Shown here: one piece after another, positions 55,094 through 64,000 of the stretch
Numbering within the stretch: position 1 is the first letter of the stretch
Layout: every line of letters begins with the position of its first letter
Assembly: GCA_001630475.1 (NCBI GenBank)
Contig: KV419416.1
Location: forward strand, 382,477 to 446,476
From: Sistotremastrum niveocremeum HHB9708
Lineage: Eukaryota > Basidiomycota > Agaricomycetes > Sistotremastrales > Sistotremastraceae
DNA length: 64,000 nucleotides
Direction: 5' to 3'
Program-made: the position numbers and the translations under genes
Notes under the pieces: model-generated
What the model saw: only the letters and a program-made list of their open reading frames with translations
What the model was told of the DNA's origin: nothing
Databases searched by the model: none

Positions 55094-57850
55094 GTCCTTT
55101 AGACGATGAGGTGAAGAGAATGCTGCGTTCTGGCGCTGCAGAGAAGTAGAGCGAAAACGTTCATCTTTATGTTATCGAGAAAACAAGTTTCTGGGTCCGG
55201 TATGCTGAGCGCAGACATGCTGCGGTGTAGCTTGACACGATCTACTTCCCTGCGATGAAATTGAGCTGAAAATCCTCGTCTGAATCTGTCTGCTAGTCCA
55301 GAATCCGGCATCTGGGTCTTCATCGAGACAGAAACTCCAGGAACATTATGATGATTGCCCTGACCACATGAAGAATCAATGTTCATCTGTCTCATGACTT
55401 GGATAACCGGAGCAACTTCCGGAGGACGTACTCATTGGATGTGATATCTGGCAATCACTTTTTTTACGACGGCTTCCGGGCGCTCGCATTGGGCTTTAGA
55501 GCGTCTGCACGATATGCAGTCTTTGGGAGATGAAGGAGATGTACTGTGCTTGAATGAGGGCAGACCGGGCATGTCTCTGCATTTGTTCGAGAGCATGGGT
55601 GCAAAACCATCACTTTAGATCTGTGGAGATGCATCGGCCTGAACAAGAGAGAAAGATTGAAGTCCTCGGCTATTAGCAGACACGTGTGACCTGTCTGGCT
55701 TTGCTTGATCATCCGTGGGAGGTGAATGAAGTTGAAGAAATGTTAACAAGAGAATGATTGTAGACGAATCCTGAGATTCATTCTTGGAGGGTCGAAATAT
55801 TGCAATGACTCGATGCCGATGTGCATGATCAGCTTATTACGTAATTTTCAAAGGCTCTTGCTGGCAGCTCTTAGCGCTCATGTCCGCTTGACGTCCAGAA
55901 TATATCTCAGACTCGGATGTCACGACTGCTCGAGAAATTTCGAACGAACCTGAAGAAAACCCGATTTGGTACTCGTGGAGACACGGCATTTGAGACGCCA
56001 TCCCTGCAATTCTCGAGGTACAACTTGAAGCCGGACCGGGACTGGTCCGACTGGGTGTGAACGATCCAGTTTTGCGATGAGTCAGTCTGAGTGTAACTCT
56101 GAAATTTCTCCTGCTACCCCTGGCGCCTATGATATAATTCCTGAACCCCAAGTCAAATTTCACGTCATCTAGATCGAGAGCCGGAGAACTCACATGGCCG
56201 AGAGCCGCCTGATCGAACGTATATCATGCTGTGAATCGCAAGGAAGATTCACGTGGTCTGCATGATAATCTGCCGGCGTTCAGACCAATCGTAGAGGCTC
56301 GCAGGGCCGATAATCAGGCACAGAGATAGTAAAGCGGACGAGTCATGGATCGAATAGGATAGGACGCATACTCGGAGTGCGTCCTATACCCGCTAGATAT
56401 CAAGAAGCCGGGAATTTACTGCCTGGATGGTGAACACAGCATGATCAGGAACAATAACGGAAGCAAAAGAGTAGAAACAGACCATGATCTACATTGTAGA
56501 AGGCCGAGTGGTCTTGGCAGGACCAGAATGATCAGTGCATGATCACGATGTCTTTGTCATTGAATCATTCCTCCGTGTGGAAAAAACGATATCGAAGGCC
56601 AGATCACCGAATATCAACACACGTTCGTGTCCTTGCTGTCCGCTACTCCCGGCCATGCCCTAATCATTTGCGTTGCACGATGTGCGACCAGAATATGGTT
56701 CGGTGTTGACAGTAGTCTAGGGTTGATCCAGTGGGGATAGAACATGCAAGGTTGGCGAGGCTCAGGAGACGATAGTAAGAAGTGAGGTGTGAATTCACGG
56801 CGAGGCCGCGCGTCCTGTTAGAATTTTGAGGTCTTCGGCAGCTAGCAGACTATGTAGTCACTCACGGTCAGGATAGTAGGTTAGAACACAGTCCGTACAT
56901 TTCTCTTCAGTGCTCGATGTCAATAGCCAGCAAGCAGCTCGTTCGAAGGCTCGTTCAATCCCTCAACGACGTATGTGACTTCAAAGAGCTCTCCGGCGTT
57001 AGGTTAGGATATTGCACAAATTCCCAGATTGAGACGTGTGAAGGTGGACTTCGGCCAAGAGTGCGGGCTTTGAGAGAACATCAGAATATGGCGTGGAAAT
57101 TCGACCGCGAAAGATAGATGCCAGTGCAGGCAGAGCTGACACTAAATGACTGGGCATTGCTAAAGGGAGACCAGGGATAAAATTATGTTGCCGTGATTTG
57201 AATTTCTGGCTGGCGATGCTCGAGCATGACAGAATGGATGGTCCTGCCTAGAAAGTAACTCGGTTTCCGTCTTGATGGCGCGGCAACCGCCGCCATATCT
57301 TGAACTTCGCTTTGTTCGAGCACTTTGCGTGCATGGAGGACTATAGTATATTGTTGGCAGGTCTTTTGATATGCAGTCTCGCGTCTCGAGTCCTTCCGAA
57401 CTTTCAGTCAACCTGCGCGCTTGCTCTCAGAATTTTTGAAGAACTATCTTGGGAAGGCCGCAAAAATTTCCACGTGTTGTCAGAAAACGTCTTTCGCTGC
57501 TCTGTAAAAATTCATGTGCTACGTGCTTGTTGAGTTTGATGATCCAGGCTCACATCCAAGCTTCGTCGACCCACAGATGGACATCACTGAATTTTCTGTG
57601 TCGCCTCTCATAGTCGAGGCATTAATATTGAAATCAGCTCGTCTTCTCCCAGCCTCACATTGGAATCCATTCGAATATCTTCAGCCGCAAAATTTTCCAG
57701 TCGGGAAAAAAACTCGTACGATATCAACCCATCGTAGCGCTCACTCAGTCAAACGCTAGACTTCTCGGACTAGGATCGGAACTCAATCTCTCGTCAACAT
57801 GCCAGAACACCGTAGCACATACTGAATGTCTATGTTGAATTCTACGCTCA
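55094..57850. other. Long gene-poor stretch
   Basis: No gene is supported. A 118-codon minus-strand frame at 55837-56193 has no recognisable domain or splice partners, and the + strand frames near 57300-57760 are short. Nothing repetitive was recognised. Confidence 0.4.
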
Positions 57851-58137
57851 GATCTCTTACTCTTACTCTGAGATACTGCTGTGACTCGCTTTTCTGAAAG
57901 TTGGTCGTCTGACGGTCCCCCAAACTCGACAACGATGCTTATAGATTCAATGCCGGGCAAACCTCGAGTTCCTCGTCAACCCGACTTTGATCCCACGCAA
58001 TACGACTCAGTCAAGTGCATCATCATCTGCCGAAAGAGAAGTGCTGTCCAAGCACTTCCCCATCCAAATCTCTCGGTCCAAGCCGAGCTCGGCAGACAGA
58101 CCCCTGGAATCATGCCAAGCCTGAGGATGCTGGGTCG

Positions 58138-58144
58138 TATAAAG
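58138..58144 (+). promoter_or_regulatory. TATA box of CBM1 gene b
   Basis: TATAAAG lies 36-42 bp upstream of the ATG, mirroring the TATA box of gene a. Confidence 0.5.
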
Positions 58145-58179
58145 TGACGACTCTGGCGAATAGTATCTTGCGTCTCAGA

Positions 58180-58622
58180 ATGTTGCCTTCGTCTCGCATT
58201 CGCACTGTTCTATCTCTAAGCCTTATAATCGTTGGATTTGTCGCAGCTGTAAGTGATCCTTCTTCTACGCCCCGTTATCAATACAATACCCATAGTCTTT
58301 GGTTCATCCAACAGGATGACACACCTACCCCTACCATCACCTCGCCGCCTAGTACTCAAACCACCACTCACTCCGTATCAATCGTGACCGATTCTGGGTA
58401 CTGGATCCAATCCCATTACGGCCAGTGCGGTATGCGCGATTAATATTCTCATCCATGTGCACACCTTGACAATGTATCGCAGGCGGAATGGGATATCAAG
58501 GCCCCGATCTCTGTACTCCTACGTACAAGTGTCGTGAAGTCGTCCCAACGTTTTACTCCCAGGTATATTTGCTATGCATGCTGCCTGTGTAACCATGACT
58601 GACCGAATAGCAGTGTCTTTAA
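58180..58622 (+). CDS. Tiny secreted CBM1 protein b
   Basis: Four exons (58180-58248, 58315-58429, 58483-58562, 58614-58622) encode 90 aa. It has a signal peptide of about 23 residues (ending VGFVAA), a short threonine/serine/proline linker, and a CBM1 module (HYGQCGGMGYQGP, YKCREV, FYSQCL) with four cysteines in the family spacing. The exon structure is the same as gene a, including the 9-nt last exon. The linker is a few residues shorter and diverged. There is no catalytic domain, so it is probably a cellulose-binding secreted protein. It sits tail to tail with gene X', 284 bp apart. Confidence 0.85.
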
Positions 58623-58905
58623 TCGAGAATTTTCAAGTCATCGATGAGTAGACTAATGGCATACATCGACTGTAGCACGATACATGAGAGACTTGAACAC
58701 GATACTGCAAATTGGAGCAAAGTTTCTACTATTGAACAATCCTGCAAACTATTACGTGGCCAACAATGCAAAGTACAAAAAAAATACAAAAGGCGATACA
58801 AGATACAAGATATCATGATAATGAATGATACGAGATACGAGCGATACATTGCGATAGATAAGCTAATATAAAGATAAAGATAAATTCCAATATACAAAAA
58901 TCTCT

Positions 58906-61028
58906 CTACGGTCTCCAAACAGGTTTCGTATTCTTGATAACTTTCACAATCTTCTTGATCGATTTCTTCGCGACGACTTCCCCAGCACTTGATGGTCCGC
59001 CAGCGATATAGTGCTTCCACTTGCCCTTGAGTCCTGTCGGTTTCTTGGGAGTCGGGATTCTTGAGACTCGGCGATAATCCGTTGGGACGTCGTTGTAGAC
59101 GAAGGTGGGGTCGACGAATGAGCGGTCGGAGCGGCGGGTTGAGACTTTCGTCATTGAGGAACTGGGGCTTGAAGGTGCGGGTGCTGGGATCAGCGTCGAG
59201 GCGAGAGAGGGAGAGGTCGTAATGACGGTTTCCGTGGAAGTACTAGGGACAGACTAGCAGAGGACGTCAGTATATTGTAACGATGTAGAAGAATGAAAAT
59301 ACTCACCTCGATGAGAGCACGAGGCACCGGATTCGAATTGAGGTACGAAGACAAGTCGTGGTCGCCATCATAGCGAAGAACCAACGGAAGCTTGTTGGTA
59401 AGAATGTACATGGCCCTTTCCACAGAGCGGTCCTGAGACTGCGAGGCGTCAGTAATTATTCAAGACAAATCAAGAGAAGATCTTACAGTTTCGACTTCGA
59501 CAATGTTGGTAGGAGGATTCTTCTTTGCGTTGTTGCGGCGCCGACGGCCTTCTTGATCGAGTACATATGACGGATCATCTTCAAAAGCGAATGTGACCTG
59601 CCACAAAACAGTTAGAGACCATATATGCACTATTAATAAAATAGAGGGGCTTACCATTTCATCCAGAGGCGCACTTCCGGTCTTGCCTTCGACTGCAGGA
59701 GCAGTAACGAGCGTCGTACCCGAATCCCACGAGACGAGGTTCTCAACCTCGCTCTCGTCCTCCTCCGGAATAGGGCTCAGTCTGCCAGAGGGAGCTGAGG
59801 AAGTGGTGACCACGACCCCGTAGTCCTCTTCGTCATCGTCTTCAAAAGAAGACTCGGAAGCAGGACTAACCCCCAATCTGGAAACAGACCGAGCTACAGG
59901 AGACTCACCTTCATCCGCGTCTTCGACCTCCTCTTTGATAGCGTTGAGAGGAGGAAGCGGAACATACCTGTGAACATCTTGATAGTGCGATAAACGCAAA
60001 GCATCCTCGACGACATCCCCTGCATCCTCTTCGACTGAAGAGTTGACAGAAGCGTCGTCGTCGGGGTCCGCCGAACCCTTATCTCCAGCCTCCTCCTCCT
60101 CCTCGATGACATCCAGGGGCGGAAGGGCCACATAATTACGGATGTCCTGCCAGTCCTCAAGACGCAGGGCACTCTCTTCAACAACATTAACCAACACCAA
60201 AGACTTGTCATCCCCAGACAAAGTCGAAGACGAAAAAGAAACATCGGGAGAAACAACAACAAGAGCACACACCGAATTGTCCGAAGACTCGGAAAGAGAC
60301 TCTTCGGCGTCGAAGAAAGAGACGGAGGTGCTAGCATCCTGCGATTCGACGTCAGTCCTAGATGAAGATATAGAGAAACATGAGAGACGTACCTGGTCAT
60401 GTTCATCGGTGTTGTCGGTGCCTTCATAGAACGCATGCTCGCTCCACTCTTCGTCTACTTTGCCATCGCAGATGAGCGCAACTTCCTGGACAGAGACATC
60501 ATCAGCAGGGTTGTATCTCCAGAAGCCTACCTCATCGTGGGGTTCCGTGATCTCCGAAGGACGGACTACGGTCGGGCCTGCAATACGAGTCGAGAGCGCC
60601 ATCGAAGAAAGTACCACCCCGTAAAGCGATGTGCCGATGACCAGCAAGAGCATCTGTGCAGAAGAGGGGTCAGAGTCTGTAGCGACATGGAGATAGTGTC
60701 AACGTACATCGATGTGGGAGTGCATCTTGGAAGCTGCAACTGAAAGGTGAGCGAGTACGACAGAGTCCCGGATACGGGTAACCTGGGCGGCGATGAGAGG
60801 AGCAGAGATAATGACGCACAGTTCGCAGAAGACGTTGAAGACGTCGGAGACGACGAAGATCTGCAGGGAACCAAGTCAGTATGAAACAACGACAACACGA
60901 AGAACAGCACGTACGTTGAAGAGAACCAATAAAACGAAAGAAGACCAACTCGCGTCGCAGAGCCATCCACCGAGGACCTCGACCAGGATAACGAACAGAA
61001 CGATTGCTTGGGCAGCGGTGCTTGACAT
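58906..61028 (-). CDS. Gene X': acidic multi-pass membrane protein, paralogue of X
   Basis: This is the inverted copy of gene X, with the same start (MSSTAAQAIVLFVILVEVLG), three to four N-terminal hydrophobic segments and a long acidic region. The two repeat units recur (LRLEDWQDIRNYVALPPL and LRLSHYQDVHRYVPLPPL, each followed by an EEE run), as does the basic end VIKNTKPVWRP. Exon borders follow gene X. The acidic linker differs by small in-frame changes, and the frame stays open throughout, so both copies are probably expressed. The function is unknown. A plausible but untested idea is a membrane anchor with a negatively charged cytoplasmic tail. It is divergent from F-box-like gene F. Confidence 0.72.
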
Positions 61029-61707
61029 TTTTGCAAATGGCAGGGTGTAAACGCAAAAGCGTAGACAAGAACTCTCAAGAAGATGGGGGTTCAGTGAGGA
61101 GAGGGTCACAGCGAGTGCTAGGATGATATGGGACTCGGACGCGACATGTCACAGCGATCCAAAGTCAGAGGCGCCCATGTTCAAAACGCGTCGGACGCAA
61201 CCAATCAAGGGGCTAAGCGAGCGATCCGCGTCGCGGCTTCTTTGGACCCTGACGACGGAGATCGCTTTCCCAAATTCGGAAGTCTCTCTTCCGCAAACGG
61301 TGACTGTCATTCTATTTTTGGGAAACTCTTCCCCTCATTCTCAGAATTCAAGCGGTTTCTTCCCCATTTGGATAGATAGCTGTCGAGCTGAATTCCTGTA
61401 CGACATGTTAAAATAGAGCACAAATCGCAAAGTCAACTCCGAGTTTTGACATCTGTTCAAGCATGATACCAAGTTTGCATCCGAGCTCGGAAGTTCCGAA
61501 GTTCGACAAGTTCTAGACTCCGGGTAATGAGTTCTCACGCTCAAGGGCGGTCCGGAGAGCAGGTATCCATCCAGGTGCCGTATTTTCAATGTCCGACAAC
61601 CGCTTAACCGAGCTCAAGCCCGTCGTTTCTTGCATCGTCGCCGTTCGCCAGTGACTCGTCACTCATCGTAGCGTGCTCGAGCTTGTTGTTGCAAAAATTT
61701 ATCATCC
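61029..61707. promoter_or_regulatory. Shared upstream region of genes X' and F
   Basis: The mirrored counterpart of 41385-41965. About 61620-61660 also preserves the sequence corresponding to the empty target site of the giant transposon (GATGCAAGAAACGACGGG on the minus strand). Confidence 0.5.
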
Positions 61708-63013
61708 ATGACTCGGTCCACCAATCGCAGCAAAAAATCACGCGTTAATCCACCTAACGTTCCAGATGAGGAGCGAAAGGGCGACGAAACGCCGGATGTG
61801 CCCAAATCAAAACTTCCTCCCGAGTTGTGGAGAAATATCGTCGAAGAAGTCGCTCTCTCCATTCCTGATGCGAAAGCTCGCAACCACGCCCTATACTACC
61901 TCCTATTGACTTCCCGAGACTTACATTCTGAGGCACGACGTCTCTTGTACCGCGACATAACGTTCGTGCACGGCACCCCTGTCGCGGGCAAGATATCCGA
62001 TGCACTGCACGCTGGTGCTGCAAAATACGTGCGCTCCATGCGCGCTGCTAATCTCGTCGGCGAGGTAGGACGACGCGGCAGGTCCGCCAAAACCCATTTT
62101 TCCCATCTACCTCTGAATAGCATGCGTGCGCTTCGGTCTTTGGATTTGTCGGCATCGTGGATACAAAATCCGTCAGAGCTTGTCGAGCTTATTAGATGCT
62201 CCATTCCATGCGACAGTCTTGTTGCATTTCACGTACTCCTATCCTTCGACGATGACATTCTCCCATTCCTTCTACAACAGAAGAACATCCAGTTTCTTTC
62301 CCTCTACCGCTTCGACGATGAACCTACATCGCCCCCCCAACCACGCCAACTGCTGCCAAACCTGAAACGTTTCAAGCTACACGACCTAAACAGAGTTACA
62401 AATAACTTCCAGGGATTCATGAAAGATCGCCCCATTACAGTCTTTCACTCCGGCTCTTTCTTTCGGTTACCAGACTTTTGGAGCACGTTCGCCCGTCAGT
62501 TGCAAGCTCTTGATTTATCCAGCTCCCAGGTCAACTTCCAGGGGCTCAAAGAGTTTCTCGAAGTCATCGCCACAACCGCCATCAATCTGCGCCTCTTCGC
62601 TTGCGCTCAAATTTCAACCTTTCAAGGTGGGCAATCTATTTTTCTCTCAACTATGACACTACATTATCTGATTTTCACACGTTGCAGAGGTTGCGCCTGC
62701 AACTATACCTGCAGTATTTTGCGTATTGAACAAGCTTCACCACCTCGAGGCATTCACCGTTTCTTTTACCTCCTTTACAATCGGAGAGTTAGATATCACG
62801 AATATTCCGAACGTCGTCAGCGACTTCGGAACTCCCACACAAGTCAAGTCGATACTTCTGACCCAACGCACTGTACTTGGACATGGCGGCGAAACTGTCC
62901 TCGAATTCTGCTATACTCCAGAAAGTGGGTGGACCACAGCTCAAAAATATGACCTGCACAGAGAGGACTGGTTTGAGACATGGCTACGCAAGTTGGACAT
63001 GGCGTATTGTTAA
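61708..63013 (+). CDS. F-box-like family gene F
   Basis: Two exons (61708-62626 and 62688-63013) with a 61-nt phase-1 intron encode 414 aa. The motifs are LPPELWRNIVEEVALSIPDA, RRLLYRDITFVHGTP and LHAGAAKYVRSMR, with a leucine-rich body including LPFLLQQKNIQFLSLYRF and the C-terminal GWTTAQKYDLHREDWFE block. It is the mirrored partner of gene D and the closest full-length relative of truncated gene A, which it resembles in both coding and flanking sequence. A frame that reads through the intron to 62952 is a by-product. It looks intact and is a putative SCF adaptor. Confidence 0.82.
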
Positions 63014-63339
63014 AGTATGGCTTCGTCGTAAAGCTTCGGGATTTTTTATTTGTCTATTTCTATCCATCATTTCATATCTCAAGAGAGATGTTTTAAACTC
63101 TTCTGAGTCGTTCTGTTCCATAAAGCACTTTTTCACCACAAGGATCCGCGATTGGTACCATTTTCGATGTAAAATCTCCAGCCGGCCGAGACAAGCTGAC
63201 AGACTGCCGGATTTTCCAAGCAGCATCCGGACACCGATGCCGAGCCGGAGCAACTTGAAGTTGGACCGTCAACTTGGACGTCGTCTGCGTTGTGCACTAT
63301 TTTGCCCTCCAGTCTATCATTGAGTGTATAGTTTGGACT

Positions 63340-64000
63340 ATGCCTCCCGTCACGCGCAGTCATAAATCTCGCATCCCGAAAGCTCCAGATCCCGAACCAA
63401 CGCTACCCGAAACGCTGGATGGACAGAAGTCGAAACTGCCTCCAGAGCTACTGAGGAACATCGTTGAGGAAGTCGCATTATCCATTCCTGACGCCAGAGC
63501 TCGCAACCATGTCCTATACAACCTCTTGTTGACTTCTCGAGATTTACATCCTGAAGCGCGACGCATCTTGTACCGCGATATAACATTCGTGAACAGGACT
63601 CGTGTGGCTGGCCAGATTGCCAATGCCCTGCACGCTGGTGCTGCGAAATACGTGCGTTCATTGCGCGTTCAATACTTTGATCTTCAAAAAGGGCGTCCGA
63701 ACAATATTAATGCCAGGACGCGTTTTTGTCATCTACCCCTTAACCGTATGGATGGGCTCCAGTCATTAGAGCTCTGGGGAACGTGGATCGGCGATGCATC
63801 TGCGATTGCAGATTTCCTCGTAACATCTATCCCAGTGAACAGTCTCCTCGAGTTCCAAGCAGTCCTACCCATTGGCAATCCTTTACTCCGGTTCCTCCAG
63901 CAGCAGAACAGGATCCAATTTCTTTCCGTTTATGGCTTCGATATCGGCCTTAGGACGGCGTCCCTCTCGTCACGTCAATTGATGCCAAATCTCAGACGAT
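63340..64000 (+). CDS. F-box-like family gene G (runs off the window)
   Basis: The frame is open from ATG at 63340 to the window end without a stop (220 codons). It begins MPPVTRSHKSRIPKAPD and has LPPELLRNIVEEVALSIPDA, RRILYRDITFVNRTR and LHAGAAKYVRSLRV. Its 5' flank (63180-63335) matches the flank of gene C in reverse orientation, but the coding region is closer to gene B, for example in ITFVNRTRVAGQIANALH. The rest of exon 1 and exon 2 lie outside. Confidence 0.75.
   Translation, partial: MPPVTRSHKSRIPKAPDPEPTLPETLDGQKSKLPPELLRNIVEEVALSIPDARARNHVLYNLLLTSRDLHPEARRILYRDITFVNRTRVAGQIANALHAGAAKYVRSLRVQYFDLQKGRPNNINARTRFCHLPLNRMDGLQSLELWGTWIGDASAIADFLVTSIPVNSLLEFQAVLPIGNPLLRFLQQQNRIQFLSVYGFDIGLRTASLSSRQLMPNLRR

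Larger units (their letters stand above)
57900..64000. repeat. Inverted segmental duplication, right copy
   Basis: Mirrors 38456-45180. It contains CBM1-b, gene X', F-box-like F and F-box-like G in reverse order and orientation. The far edge lies beyond the window, and the distance between the inner edges is about 12.7 kb. Confidence 0.8.

Noticed and set aside
55837-56193. 118-aa minus-strand protein
   Set aside because: No signal peptide, domain, paralogue or splice partner; it could be chance.

Overview
The window is nuclear DNA of a filamentous basidiomycete, most likely an agaricomycete. The evidence is GT-AG introns of about 45-65 nt in nearly every gene, a CBM1 cellulose-binding module, a TET/JBP-type dioxygenase of the kind expanded in mushroom-forming fungi, large F-box-like families, and Ty3/Gypsy and hAT-type mobile elements.

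Positions 1-36800 hold a truncated F-box-like gene and, inserted in its 5' flank, one very large DNA transposon at 1173-35705 (34.5 kb). It has 27-bp terminal inverted repeats (24/27 matching), an exact 6-bp target duplication (AAGCAA), and arrays of a CAGGCCTGATCAG-like palindrome just inside both ends. Joining the two flanks rebuilds the 5' flank seen at two paralogous F-box genes, which gives a natural empty site. Inside are an integrase-type (D,D,E) transposase at the left end, two unrecognised intron-rich genes, a TET/JBP-like 2-oxoglutarate dioxygenase with its catalytic residues, a seven-helix membrane protein, an unrecognised protein, a low-complexity protein and a HECT-like ubiquitin ligase at the right end. 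Later insertions sit inside it: a whole-looking Ty3/Gypsy element with identical LTR ends (3763-12211, with an assembly gap in the 5' LTR), three hAT-type MITEs with 8-bp target duplications (one in a coding exon), and a 1.8-kb TA-flanked inverted-repeat element carrying tRNA-like sequences.

Positions 36800-64000 are host DNA. Two blocks, about 38.5-45.2 kb and 57.9-64.0 kb, are inverted copies of each other: F-box-like gene, F-box-like gene, an acidic membrane protein (here gene X), and a tiny secreted CBM1 protein. Between them lie a diverged F-box-like gene, a second F-box/LRR-type gene, an AlkB-like dioxygenase, a SAP18 homologue with an RS-rich tail, a NADAR-domain protein and a small secreted protein.

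Gene models were spliced by eye from reading frame, splice sites and paralogue comparison. Phases were checked by arithmetic, but no database search was possible, so family names rest on recalled motifs.
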